A stretch of 64,000 bases of DNA from Novosphingobium olei (GTDB taxonomy: Bacteria > Pseudomonadota > Alphaproteobacteria > Sphingomonadales > Sphingomonadaceae): NCBI RefSeq assembly GCF_012927405.1, contig NZ_JABBGM010000009.1, forward strand, positions 1 through 64,000, given 5' to 3'. Positions 26,109-34,715 of this stretch are shown piece after piece. The position numbers and the translations under genes were made by a program. The notes under the pieces were generated by a model that was not told where the DNA came from, searched no databases, and saw only the letters and a list, made by a program, of their open reading frames with translations. Position 1 is the stretch's first letter; each line of letters starts with the position of its first letter.

Positions 26109-27119
26109 CTATCGACCCGCCGCCTGAACCGCAGGTGAAGCGGCAGGTGCGGTGACCTTGTCGAGAAAGGCGGTGACGGCATCGAGCGGGCGGGCATCGC
26201 GGGTGAAGGGGCGGGCAAAGGCCATGATCATGCCTTCGTGGCTGACGTCCTTGAGCAGCACGGCATGGGTCGGCGCCCCTGCTGCGGTCAGCGCGCGGGC
26301 GAGCGCGACCGAATTGCGCGGGCGCACCCGCGTGTCGGCGCTGCCGTGGACCAGCAGCATCGGCGGCGCATCGCCGCGCACATGGGCGATGGGCTGGGTG
26401 TCTTCCGGATTGGCGGCATGGCCGAAGGCATCGATCGTGGCCGAATCGTCGAAGGGGTAGAAATCGTACGGGCCCGACAGGCCCACCACGCCGCGCAGGG
26501 CATCGGCCGAAAGCCTCTGGTGCGCCAGCCAGCGCCGGTCGAGCGCGAGCATCGCGGCGTTGTAGGCCCCGGCGGAATGGCCCATCAGCACGATTCGCGC
26601 CGGGTCGCCGCCGTGGGCGCGGGCATGGTCGCTGACCCAGCGCAGCGCCGCCGCGCCATCTTCCAGCATGGCGGGGTAACGGCCGTTGGCGCCAAGGCGA
26701 TATCCGGCGAGGACGACGGCATAGCCCTTGGGTGCCAGCGCGCGGGCGATGAAGCGGTAGTCGTGCGGATCGCCGGTGCGCCACGCGCCGCCCGGGATGA
26801 ACACCACGATCGGCAGCGGGCCCTGCGCGCCTGTGGGCACGAACATTTCGACCTTCTGGTTGTCTTGCGCGCCATAGCGCTCTGCCGCGACCAGGCGGAT
26901 GCCGCCGTCCCCCCCGCGCAGCAGCCGGTCGGCGCTGTCGAGCACCGCCACCGCGTTGGTTTCCATCGCATGGCGCAGCGCGACGAAGCCGGTGAGCGCG
27001 AGCGCCAGCAGCGCCACGGCCGTCCAGCCCAGCCATCCGATCTGGGGCCAGCCGTTCTGAAGCCAGCCGACCTGCGAAATGCCCACGCGCCGCCGTTCCT
27101 GCCTGCTGCCTGCCGCCAT
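26109..27119 (-). CDS. Membrane-anchored alpha/beta hydrolase (HSL/BD-FAE-like)
   Basis: A 336-aa esterase-type enzyme with an N-terminal membrane helix (about residues 30-50). The oxyanion motif is FIPGGAWRTGDP (the GGxW variant of HGGG), the nucleophile elbow is GHSAGAYNAA, the acid is probably the Asp of GSADTRVRP and the His is in DVSHEGMI, so the triad is complete. The family includes carboxylesterases and kynurenine-formamidase-like enzymes. It begins the minus-strand operon that continues with the BepA-like protease (10-base gap). The 267-bp palindromic element begins 12 bases upstream of its ATG, so its promoter and leader must lie in or beyond that element. Confidence 0.86.
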   Translation of the reverse strand: MAAGSRQERRRVGISQVGWLQNGWPQIGWLGWTAVALLALALTGFVALRHAMETNAVAVLDSADRLLRGGDGGIRLVAAERYGAQDNQKVEMFVPTGAQGPLPIVVFIPGGAWRTGDPHDYRFIARALAPKGYAVVLAGYRLGANGRYPAMLEDGAAALRWVSDHARAHGGDPARIVLMGHSAGAYNAAMLALDRRWLAHQRLSADALRGVVGLSGPYDFYPFDDSATIDAFGHAANPEDTQPIAHVRGDAPPMLLVHGSADTRVRPRNSVALARALTAAGAPTHAVLLKDVSHEGMIMAFARPFTRDARPLDAVTAFLDKVTAPAASPAVQAAGR

Positions 27120-27130
27120 GATGCGGAGTT

Positions 27131-27397
27131 AGGCGGCGTGGACAAATTCCGCAACGCCACGGTTACCCTGTAAGAGGCCCCGGCAAGGAGCGAGGCCGCA
27201 GGTGGAGTGAGCCTCCATCAAGGCTGAGCGACGCCGCAGGGGCCTCTTAAAGGGTAACCCCGAAGGGGCTGGAGGCAAAAAGCGCCATCGCAGCGTCGGC
27301 TCGGCTCGCAATATTCCCGATATTGCTCCACCTCGCCTCCTCGCGCTGGCGCTTTTTGCCTCCAGCCGTGGCGCTGTGGAATTTGTCCACGCCGCCT
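27131..27397. repeat. Nested palindromic element forming a three-way junction
   Basis: This 267-base element fills most of the 320-base gap between two minus-strand genes. Outer arms 27131-27162 and 27366-27397 are complementary at 30 of 32 positions (both begin or end with the string GGCGTGGACAAATTCC). Directly inside them are two separate hairpins: stem A, 27161-27181 with 27239-27259 (20 of 21 pairs, 57-base loop), and stem B, 27267-27287 with 27347-27367 (21 of 21 pairs, 59-base loop). Each loop has a smaller palindrome: TGGAG/CTCCA at 27203-27217 and GCAATAT/ATATTGC at 27308-27326. The strand can thus fold as a long stem bearing two arms. No flanking target duplication is visible. Frames across it (such as 27129-27407, minus) look like by-products. 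It may be a MITE-like or structured-RNA element. Confidence 0.8.
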
Positions 27398-27439
27398 GAC
27401 AGGCCATTGCCGGTTGGAACAGGCGCTTATCCGTCCGGA

Positions 27440-28852
27440 TCAGCCGACGAGACGGCGGGCTGCCCTTTCGAACAGGGCGTGGTCTTCGGGCACTTCGCCG
27501 ACCAGCGCGATTGAGCCGTCGGGCAGGCGACGCACCATCACCAGTGCGAATTCAGCGCCGTCGCCGGGCAGGTCGGCCAGCGTTTCGGTCGGCAGCGCGC
27601 GCAGTTCCTCGGCGAGCAGGGCGTGCGGGTCGCGCCGGTCGCGGCCGATCTCGTCGCGCCGCAAGCGGCGTTCGAGCGCGACCACGCCCTTGAGGCCGCC
27701 GGGCGCTTCGGACAGGAACCGCCCGAGTTCGCCGCGCCCCAGGCCAAGGCGCTGGGCATGGCCGAGCGCGGTGGCATATTCGGTGATCCGCGTCTTGTCG
27801 TAATCCGCGCCGAACACGAGCTTGACCAGCGGGGTCAGCGGCGCGCGTTCCTGCATGGTCAGGCCGGCTTCTTCGACCATGCGGCGATAGTCCGCAGGGC
27901 TTGCCTGCGCGGCGAGCGCGAAGTCCCACGCGCGCCCGATCGCGGTGTAGAGCGCGTTGCGGGTGCGATCCTCGCTCGAATTGGCAAGCGTTGCCATTTC
28001 GCGCGCGACGGCGAGCCAGTCGGCGAGCGAGACAGGCGCAGGCGCGGCCGCATCGGCGCCGAATGCCGGCCCGGGAAGATCCGTGCCGGGCAGCGACAGC
28101 GCATCGGCGGGGTCTGGAAAGGCGAGGATCTCCGCGCCGAAATCGGCCAGGTCGAGCGGGCCTGCATCGATCAACCCGTTGGCCGGGGCATCGTCCATCG
28201 CATCGAGCATGGAGGGGCCATCGGCCCAGTCGGCCAGCATCTGGCTCGCCCGTTTGGGCTTAGGCTTGGGCGTGGGTTCGAGCGCCTGTCCGATCTCGAG
28301 CAGGAGTTCGTCGGTCGTGGCCTGGTCGGCCACTTCCTTCCAGTTGATCGCGCCGTAGATGTAATCGATCGAGGTGCCGTTCGAGGTGAAGGGCAGCAGG
28401 ATGCCGCGATAGAGGATGGTCGACCCGCGCTGGTTGACGAATTCGGCCTCGAACCCGATCGGGGCCTGGTTGGCGATGATCTGGAGATAGTGATCGGTAA
28501 TGCGCGAGAGCAGCGACCGGCCAGGGACGTCGCTCAGCCGCTTGAGCGAGGCGTGGGTGCCGCATTCTTCGGCCAGCGCGCGCCCGAGATAGGCGATCGC
28601 CGGATCGTCCATGCCGCGATCGAAGCGCAACAGCACCGAATTGGCGGCAAAATCGGGCAGCTTGCCATCGAGCAGCGTCGCCACCGACGGATAGGGACCA
28701 CTGCCCAGCAGGCTCGCCCAGAAATTGTAGGCGCGCACCTGCATGCGGCGCTCGTCCTGCCCCACGGCAAGCGGCGGCGGCTCGATCGGGTGATCGTCGT
28801 CCGCGAGGTCTAGGTCGCTGCGGTCGCTGTCGAAGCCGCGATAGGTATCCAT
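27440..28852 (-). CDS. PAS-domain protein (PAS_5-like), sphingomonad type
   Basis: A 470-aa soluble protein. Residues ~35-190 (RAYNFWASLLG, LLRFDRG, IGRALAEECG-like region, FEAEFVNQRGSTILYRGILLPFTSNG, YIYGAINWKE) match the PAS_5 type of sensory fold found as single-domain proteins in alphaproteobacteria. A low-complexity Asp/Ala/Pro linker (about 190-270) leads to a helical C-terminal part (270-470) that I do not recognise, with no kinase, cyclase or DNA-binding motif. The protein is acidic and lacks a signal peptide. It may sense a small molecule and act through protein contact. Monocistronic, with the palindromic element 42 bases after its end. Confidence 0.78.
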   Translation of the reverse strand: MDTYRGFDSDRSDLDLADDDHPIEPPPLAVGQDERRMQVRAYNFWASLLGSGPYPSVATLLDGKLPDFAANSVLLRFDRGMDDPAIAYLGRALAEECGTHASLKRLSDVPGRSLLSRITDHYLQIIANQAPIGFEAEFVNQRGSTILYRGILLPFTSNGTSIDYIYGAINWKEVADQATTDELLLEIGQALEPTPKPKPKRASQMLADWADGPSMLDAMDDAPANGLIDAGPLDLADFGAEILAFPDPADALSLPGTDLPGPAFGADAAAPAPVSLADWLAVAREMATLANSSEDRTRNALYTAIGRAWDFALAAQASPADYRRMVEEAGLTMQERAPLTPLVKLVFGADYDKTRITEYATALGHAQRLGLGRGELGRFLSEAPGGLKGVVALERRLRRDEIGRDRRDPHALLAEELRALPTETLADLPGDGAEFALVMVRRLPDGSIALVGEVPEDHALFERAARRLVG

Positions 28853-28947
28853 GCGAAGGTGTCCCTGATCCAGTCAGGCACTCTTGTGGCGCAACGTGGT
28901 AAAGGAGTGTTTAAGTTGCGCCGCGACTTCTGCTTGGACAGTCCGGT

Positions 28948-29850
28948 TCAGCGCGCCGCGATCGCATCGGCCTTGGCGATCAGCTTGCTGGCGATGTCGC
29001 GGTGGAGCAGTTCGGCCATCTTGCCGTTGACGCGAAGCGCGCCTTTCCCGGCGTTTTCCGGCGCATCGAAGGCATCGACGATGGCGCGCGCCTCGGCCAG
29101 TTCGGCTTCGGACGGGGCGAACACGGCGTTGGCGGTGTCGATCTGGCTGGGGTGGATCAGCGTCTTGCCGTCCATGCCGAAATCGCGCGCCTGGGTGCAT
29201 TCGGCTTCGAGTCGCGCCGGATCGTCGATCGCGTTGCACACGCCATCGAGCAGGACGAGCCCGTTGGCGCGCGCGGCCATCACCGCCTGGCTCAGCACCG
29301 GCACGAACACCGCGCGGCCCGGTGCCTGCGCCATGCCGGTTTCCTTGGCCAGATCGTTGAGGCCGAGGACGAAGCCCGCAAGCCGGGTGGTGGCGGCGCA
29401 GGCGGCGATTCGTTCGAGCGCAAGGATCGCGCGCGGGGTTTCGATCATCACCCACAACGCGACATTGGCGCCATAGCCCGCCTGATCCATCGCCTGCGAC
29501 AGCGCGGCCACGTCTTGCGCATCGTCGACCTTGGGCGCAAGCAGGGCATCGAGCGGTGCGGCGGCGAGGGCCGTGAGGTCATCATGCCCCCAGGGCGTTG
29601 CCAGCGCATTGATCCGGCCGACCATGCGGCGGTGGCCGAAGCCGCCCGTCGCCAGCTCCTCGATCAGGATGGCGCGCGCCTCTTCCTTCATCTCGGGCGC
29701 GACGGCGTCTTCCAGATCGAGCGCGACCGCGTCGCAATCGAGCGCGCGCGCCTTGTCGATGGCGCGGCGGTTGCTGGCGGGCATGTAGAGCAGCGAGCGC
29801 AAGGGGCGCGCATCGGCGCTGGCGGCTTCAGTTGCTGGCGAGCTTGGCAT
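28948..29850 (-). CDS. CoA-ester lyase (HpcH/HpaI, citrate-lyase beta-like)
   Basis: A 300-aa TIM-barrel enzyme of the citrate lyase beta-subunit/malyl-CoA lyase family, which cleaves or forms C-C bonds in 3-hydroxyacyl-CoA esters with Mg2+. Motifs: RSLLYMPASNRRAIDKA at the N terminus, DCDAVALDLEDAVAP (metal-binding Glu-Asp), MIETPRAILALERIA and GLNDLAKETG, DGKTLIHPSQI. Length fits the single-protein lyases rather than the citrate-lyase complex, whose other subunits are absent. Start ATG 29850 lies inside the MFS gene's end (23-base overlap) with GAGGAA ten bases upstream. Exact substrate (malyl-, citramalyl- or methylmalyl-CoA) is not resolvable. Confidence 0.9.
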   Translation of the reverse strand: MPSSPATEAASADARPLRSLLYMPASNRRAIDKARALDCDAVALDLEDAVAPEMKEEARAILIEELATGGFGHRRMVGRINALATPWGHDDLTALAAAPLDALLAPKVDDAQDVAALSQAMDQAGYGANVALWVMIETPRAILALERIAACAATTRLAGFVLGLNDLAKETGMAQAPGRAVFVPVLSQAVMAARANGLVLLDGVCNAIDDPARLEAECTQARDFGMDGKTLIHPSQIDTANAVFAPSEAELAEARAIVDAFDAPENAGKGALRVNGKMAELLHRDIASKLIAKADAIAAR

Positions 29851-31105
29851 GGCCTTGCGGTTCCTCCACCGAATCGATCCGTCCTTCTTCGCGGGTCGGC
29901 ATAGGGGCGAGGATGCGCAGCGCAAGAGTCGCCGCAGTCCAGGCGGCAGCAGTGCGCAGCGCGAAGGGCTGGCCCGCCATGTCGGCCAGGCTGCCCCACA
30001 GCCACGCCCCGAAGGCCATGCCGCCGAACGTGACGGCCTGATAGATCGACAGGCAGCGGCCGAGGATCGCTTCGGGCGAGCGCAGCTGCATCGCGACGTT
30101 CAGGCTGGTCATCGCCGAGACGAAGCCCGCGCCGCCGAGGAAGGCCGATGCCATCGCGTGCGGCAGGTTCTGCGCGGCCGAAATCGACAGCAGCGCTAGG
30201 GCAAAGGCGATCGTGGCGACGGTGACGACGTTTTCGCTGCCGAATCGGCGGCGCGCCTTGCTGACCCACAGTGCGGTGACGATCGAGCCGATCCCGAACG
30301 CGCCCAGCATCAGGCCATAGTCGATCTCCGTCCCGTGCAGCATGCCGCGCACCACGGTGGGCATCAGCGCCTGGAATCCGGCAACGCCAAGGCCGAAGCA
30401 CAGCCCGCGCAACAACACCTTGCGGATCGGTGCCGAGCTCCAGCAGAACACCACGCCGACGCGGATCGAGGCAAGGATCGGCTGGCGCTGCGGCGGCGGC
30501 GCGCCCGGCTTCCAGCGCATCAGCACCACGATCATGCCGATGTAGCTGATCGCGTTGAGCGCGAAGGCCAGGCTGACGCTCCAGATCGACAGCAGCATTC
30601 CGCCGAGCGCAGGCCCCACGCTGCGCGCCAGGTTGAACGAGATGGAATTGAGCGAAATCGCCTGCGGCAGATCCTCGCGCCCCACCTGCAGCCGCACCGA
30701 GGCCTGCCAGGCGGGGCCGTTGAGTGCGGTGCCCATGCCGACCATCAGCGTCAGCGCCAGCAGGACGTAGGGATTGATCCACCCCGCATACGCCAGCGCG
30801 GCGAGCACCGCCGAGACCAGCAGCATGCCTGTCTGCGCGAGCAGCATCACGCGGCGCCGGTCGAAGTTGTCGGCTATGGCGCCGGCGAGCACGCCCAGCA
30901 GGAGGATCGGGATCGTGGCCGAAGCCTGGATCAGCGCCACGAGCACGTGGCTCTGCGTCAGGTCGGTCATCAGCCATGCGGCGGCGACCGACTGGATCAT
31001 CGAGCCGATGTTGGAGAACAGGTTGGCCGTCCAGATCGACCGGAAGGCGGGATACTGGAACGGCGCAAGCGCACTTCCTGCGCGGCGTTCCGCTGGCGCG
31101 GTCAC
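29828..31105 (-). CDS. MFS transporter (EntS/MFS_3-like)
   Basis: A 425-aa inner-membrane secondary transporter with twelve predicted helices. N-terminal FRSIWTANLFSNIGSMIQSVAAAWLM and the helix 2-3 loop ADNFDRRRVML are typical of the MFS_3 group that includes the enterobactin exporter EntS and many uncharacterised exporters. The start is GTG 31105, sharing GTGA with the stop of the DUF2141 gene, so it is translationally coupled; its own end overlaps the CoA-ester lyase start. No siderophore genes are near, so another cargo, perhaps the product of the hydroxylase two genes upstream, is possible but speculative. Confidence 0.88.
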   Translation of the reverse strand: MTAPAERRAGSALAPFQYPAFRSIWTANLFSNIGSMIQSVAAAWLMTDLTQSHVLVALIQASATIPILLLGVLAGAIADNFDRRRVMLLAQTGMLLVSAVLAALAYAGWINPYVLLALTLMVGMGTALNGPAWQASVRLQVGREDLPQAISLNSISFNLARSVGPALGGMLLSIWSVSLAFALNAISYIGMIVVLMRWKPGAPPPQRQPILASIRVGVVFCWSSAPIRKVLLRGLCFGLGVAGFQALMPTVVRGMLHGTEIDYGLMLGAFGIGSIVTALWVSKARRRFGSENVVTVATIAFALALLSISAAQNLPHAMASAFLGGAGFVSAMTSLNVAMQLRSPEAILGRCLSIYQAVTFGGMAFGAWLWGSLADMAGQPFALRTAAAWTAATLALRILAPMPTREEGRIDSVEEPQGHAKLASN

Positions 31106-31551
31106 AGCAGGTAACGCACCTTCACCGCGGTGCGCAGCTGCGTCGTCCCCACGGTGAAGGCGGCCGCACGGAAGGTCGGCGGGCCGAAGCGCACCGGGGC
31201 ATCGCGCGAAAAGCCGTAGCCTTCCTTGGGGACCATCATCATCTTGTCCATCCGTCCGTTGCCGTTTTCATCGTGGAACAGCGCGACTGCATAGCGCCCC
31301 GGCATAACGTCGTGGAAGGTCAGGGTTTCCCCGTCGTGCGCAGGCACGGTCAGATGCTGCGCGGCCGGGTCCTTCTGGCAATCGGGGAAGGTGACGGGAT
31401 CGGCGGTAAGGCAGGCCTGGACGAGCCCACGGGTCGAGCGCAGGCCGTCGACTTCGACCAGCACCGAGGTGGGCGTGGGCAGCGCCGTGCCCAGCAGCAG
31501 GGGCAGCGCTGCGCCCAGCAGCAGGACGGGCGCGTAAGGCATTCGGTTCAT
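31102..31551 (-). CDS. DUF2141 exported protein
   Basis: A 149-aa secreted protein with a signal peptide (PVLLLGAALPLLLGTALP) and a single DUF2141 domain: VLVEVDGLRSTRGLVQACL, the YAVALFHDENGNGRMDK segment, which looks like a calcium-binding Asp/Asn loop, and EGYGFSRDAPVRFGPPTF. The function of the domain is unknown; in sphingomonads and bacteroidetes it often neighbours fatty-acid hydroxylase/sterol-desaturase genes, as here. It shares four bases (ATGA) with the end of the hydroxylase gene and four (GTGA) with the MFS start, so expression is tightly coupled. Confidence 0.9.
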   Translation of the reverse strand: MNRMPYAPVLLLGAALPLLLGTALPTPTSVLVEVDGLRSTRGLVQACLTADPVTFPDCQKDPAAQHLTVPAHDGETLTFHDVMPGRYAVALFHDENGNGRMDKMMMVPKEGYGFSRDAPVRFGPPTFRAAAFTVGTTQLRTAVKVRYLL

Positions 31552-32291
31552 GGCGCGCTAAGCCCCTTGTCGGTGCCGCACAGGCGATCCCAGAAGCGGA
31601 AGTACAGCCCGTAATTGCAGCGATAGAGTTCGTGATGACGGTGATGGTGGCTCGCCGTTATCAGCCATTGTCCTGCTCTGGAATGAACGAGCCAGTGCGG
31701 AAACATCTCCCATCCCATGTGATTGGTCACGCCCATCACCGTCATCACCAGCAGCACGAGGCCAAGCATGCCGGCGTGGATCGGGATCACGAAGACGAGG
31801 GCGGGGATGAGCAGGCCGACGATGGCCGCTTCGACCGGGTGGAAATTCATCGCCGCCCAGGCCGTGGGCGGGCGGCTGGCGTGGTGGATCGAATGGATGG
31901 CGCGGAACACTGCCGGGCGATGCATCCAGCGGTGCGTCCAGTAGAACCAGCTATCGTGCAGGAACAGGTAGACGAGCAGCGACACCGGCAGCCACCACAA
32001 CGGATAGGCGCGCGGATCAGTGTAGATCTTCGTCCAGCCGTGCTGCTGCCAGCCCCAGGCGACAACGCCTGCGGGCAGGCCGTAGATCAGGCAGGAGACG
32101 AGGCTCCAGCCGATCTCGCTGCGCATCTGCTTGTCGAGGCCCCGGTAATGGCCCGGCCGCACCCGGCCGGTGATCGCGGCGAACAGGCCGCTGGTCATGA
32201 CGTAGCGCACCGCGACGATCGCGGTCATCGCCAGCGCGGAGAGCACGAGGCCGGTCCATCCGGCGGCGGCAGGCATGGCGTGCGCGGGCAT
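31548..32291 (-). CDS. Fatty-acid hydroxylase/sterol-desaturase family membrane oxygenase
   Basis: A 247-aa inner-membrane diiron enzyme that hydroxylates or desaturates a lipid. The histidine boxes are all present: HDSWFYWTHRWMH, HSIHHAS and HHRHHELY, plus the conserved NFHPVEA and the Asn-His of TNHMGWE. Four or five membrane helices carry them. Related bacterial proteins hydroxylate carotenoid rings or sphingolipid/ceramide chains; no carotenoid genes are near, and sphingomonads make glycosphingolipids, so a lipid role is reasonable but unproven. First gene of a coupled operon with DUF2141, MFS and CoA-ester lyase. An alternative start is Met at 32276. Confidence 0.88.
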   Translation of the reverse strand: MPAHAMPAAAGWTGLVLSALAMTAIVAVRYVMTSGLFAAITGRVRPGHYRGLDKQMRSEIGWSLVSCLIYGLPAGVVAWGWQQHGWTKIYTDPRAYPLWWLPVSLLVYLFLHDSWFYWTHRWMHRPAVFRAIHSIHHASRPPTAWAAMNFHPVEAAIVGLLIPALVFVIPIHAGMLGLVLLVMTVMGVTNHMGWEMFPHWLVHSRAGQWLITASHHHRHHELYRCNYGLYFRFWDRLCGTDKGLSAP

Positions 32292-32355
32292 GCCGGCCGC
32301 TATGCCAAGGCCGTGGGGACGGGCACAAGGCCTTTCGTCCCCACGCGATCCATCG

Positions 32356-34617
32356 TCAGCCCGCGATGCCCGCCGCGGCGAGCACGGCCAGCGTCAGGAT
32401 GTCGGGCGCGATCGAGGTCATCGGCGCGATCTGCACCGGCTTTTCCATGCCCAGCAGCATCGGCCCGATCACCGCGTTGCCTGCGAGTTCGCGCAGCAGC
32501 TTGGCCGAGATGTTGGCCGACTGCAGCCCGGGCATGATCAGCACGTTGGCCGGCCCCGACAGGCGGCTGAACGGGTAGTTGGCCATGACCTTGGGGTTGA
32601 GCGCGGCGTCGGGCGCCATTTCGCCTTCGTATTCGAAGCCGGGGTTCTGCGCATCGAGGATGGAGACCGCGCCGCGGATGCTGTCGAGCCAGCGGCCCGA
32701 AGGGTTGCCGAAAGTGGAGAACGACAGGAACGCAACGCGCGGATCGTGGCCCATGCGCTTGGCGACCGCGGCGGTTTCGGTGGCGATATGGGCCAGGTCT
32801 TCGGCCGAGGGGCGTTCGTTGACGGTCGTGTCGGCCAGGAACACGGTGTAGTTCTTGGCCACCATCATGTGGATGCCGAACGGCAGGTGGCCCGGCTTGG
32901 GATCGAGCACCTGGCGCACTTCCTTCATCGTCTGCGAGAAGGTGCGCGTCATGCCCGAGATCATCGCATCGCCATGGCCCAGCGCGACGAGCAGCGAGGC
33001 GAAGACGTTGCGATCCTGGTTGACCATGCGCTTGACGTCACGTTCCAGGAAGCCACGGCGCTGCAGGCGCTGGTAGAGGAACTCGACCATTTCGGGCACC
33101 AGCGGCGAAACGTTCGAGTTGTGGATCTCGTAGCTTTCGGGATCGGCAACGCCCAGTTCGTTGAGCTTGTCGAGCACCGGCTGGGTGCGGCCGACCAGCA
33201 CCGGCGTGCCATAGCCGAAATCACGGAACTGGATCGCGGCGCGGAGCACCACTTCGTTCTCGGCTTCGGCGAACACCACCCGCTTGGGGTTTTCGCGCAC
33301 CAGCGAGTAGACGTTGGCGAGCGCGGCGGTGGTGGGGTTGAGGCGCGCCTTGAGGCCCTGGCGATAGGCGTCGAAGTCCTCGATCGGCTTCTGCGCCACG
33401 CCGGTTTCCATCGCCGCGCGGGCGACGGCGGACGACACGATCTCCATCAGGCGCGGATCGAACGGCGCGGGGATGATGTAGTCGAGCCCGAAAGTGTGGT
33501 TGCGGCCATAGGCGGCGGCCACTTCCTCGGGCACCGGCTCGCGCGCCAGTTCGGCGATCGCGGTGGCGGCGGCGATCTTCATCTCTTCGTTGATCGCGGT
33601 CGCCTGCACGTCGAGCGCGCCGCGGAAGATGAACGGGAAGCCCAGGACGTTGTTGACCTGGTTGGGATAGTCCGAACGGCCCGTGGCGACGATCGCATCG
33701 GGACGCACCGCCTTGGCTTCGGGCGGGGTGATTTCGGGATCGGGGTTGGCCATCGCGAAGATGATCGGCTGCGGGGCCATCGAACGCACCATGTCCTGCG
33801 TCACCGCGCCCTTGACCGACAGGCCGAGGAAGATGTCGGCACCTTCGAGCGCTTCGGCGAGCGTGCGCTTGTCGGTGGTGACGGCATGGGCCGACTTGAA
33901 CTGATCGACGTTTTCGCGGCCGCGATAGATCACGCCCTTGGTATCGCACATGATCACGTTGTCATGGCGCACGCCCATTGCCTTGATCAGCGCAGTGCAG
34001 GCGATGGCCGCGGCGCCCGCGCCATTGACCACGACCTTGACGTCTTCCAGCTTGCGGCCGGTCAGGTGGCAGGCATTGAGCAGGCCGGCGGCCGAGATGA
34101 TCGCGGTGCCGTGCTGGTCATCGTGCATCACCGGAATCTTGAGGCGTTCCTTGAGCGCCTGTTCGATGATGAAGCATTCGGGCGCCTTGATGTCTTCAAG
34201 GTTGATGCCCCCGAAGCTCGGCTCCATCAGCGCCACCGCGTCGATGAACGCCTGCGGATCTTCGGTGGCGAGTTCGATGTCGATCGAATCGACGTCGGCG
34301 AAGCGCTTGAACAGCACCGCCTTGCCTTCCATCACCGGCTTGGAGGCCAGCGCGCCGAGGTTGCCCATGCCGAGGATGGCGGTGCCGTTCGAGATCACCG
34401 CGACGAGATTGCCCTTGGCGGTGTAGTCATAGGCGGTTGCCGGATCGTCGGCGATGGCCCGGACCGGAACCGCGACGCCGGGGGAATAGGCCAGGCTGAG
34501 ATCGCGCTGCGTCGCCATCGGCTTGCTGGCGATGATCTCGATCTTACCGGGGCGGATCGTGTTGTGGTAGAAAAGCGCCTCGCGCTCGGTGAAGCGGACG
34601 TTGCTTTCCTCGGACAT
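32356..34617 (-). CDS. maeB: NADP-dependent malic enzyme with phosphotransacetylase-like domain
   Basis: A 753-aa cytosolic enzyme that decarboxylates malate to pyruvate with NADP+ reduction. The malic domain starts with the Tyr of ALFYHNTIRPGKIEI; the catalytic Lys is in VLFKRFADVDSIDIEL, metal ligands in INLEDIKAPECF and MHDDQHGTA, and the nucleotide fold in VVNGAGAAAIA. From about residue 430 a phosphotransacetylase-like domain follows (RVVFAEAENEVVLRAA, ILDAQNPGFEYEGEM), which in MaeB proteins is regulatory, sensing acetyl-CoA, not catalytic. The start has GGGGAGGA upstream. An inverted repeat GTTGC-N7-GCAAC lies ~100 bases before it. Monocistronic. Confidence 0.96.
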   Translation of the reverse strand: MSEESNVRFTEREALFYHNTIRPGKIEIIASKPMATQRDLSLAYSPGVAVPVRAIADDPATAYDYTAKGNLVAVISNGTAILGMGNLGALASKPVMEGKAVLFKRFADVDSIDIELATEDPQAFIDAVALMEPSFGGINLEDIKAPECFIIEQALKERLKIPVMHDDQHGTAIISAAGLLNACHLTGRKLEDVKVVVNGAGAAAIACTALIKAMGVRHDNVIMCDTKGVIYRGRENVDQFKSAHAVTTDKRTLAEALEGADIFLGLSVKGAVTQDMVRSMAPQPIIFAMANPDPEITPPEAKAVRPDAIVATGRSDYPNQVNNVLGFPFIFRGALDVQATAINEEMKIAAATAIAELAREPVPEEVAAAYGRNHTFGLDYIIPAPFDPRLMEIVSSAVARAAMETGVAQKPIEDFDAYRQGLKARLNPTTAALANVYSLVRENPKRVVFAEAENEVVLRAAIQFRDFGYGTPVLVGRTQPVLDKLNELGVADPESYEIHNSNVSPLVPEMVEFLYQRLQRRGFLERDVKRMVNQDRNVFASLLVALGHGDAMISGMTRTFSQTMKEVRQVLDPKPGHLPFGIHMMVAKNYTVFLADTTVNERPSAEDLAHIATETAAVAKRMGHDPRVAFLSFSTFGNPSGRWLDSIRGAVSILDAQNPGFEYEGEMAPDAALNPKVMANYPFSRLSGPANVLIMPGLQSANISAKLLRELAGNAVIGPMLLGMEKPVQIAPMTSIAPDILTLAVLAAAGIAG

Positions 34618-34715
34618 GTGTCCTCCCCTTGGTGTCTGGCGGCGTAACGCTCGCGCCCTGTCCGACCTGAACCGCTACGTCAAGGCGGCGACGTTACGCA
34701 TTTATCGATAGCTGG

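Noticed and set aside
27129-27407. Minus-strand 92-codon frame covering the palindromic element
   Set aside because: Its codons follow the inverted repeats, so both strands give the same short string (RWRFLPPA); this reflects palindromic DNA, not a protein gene.
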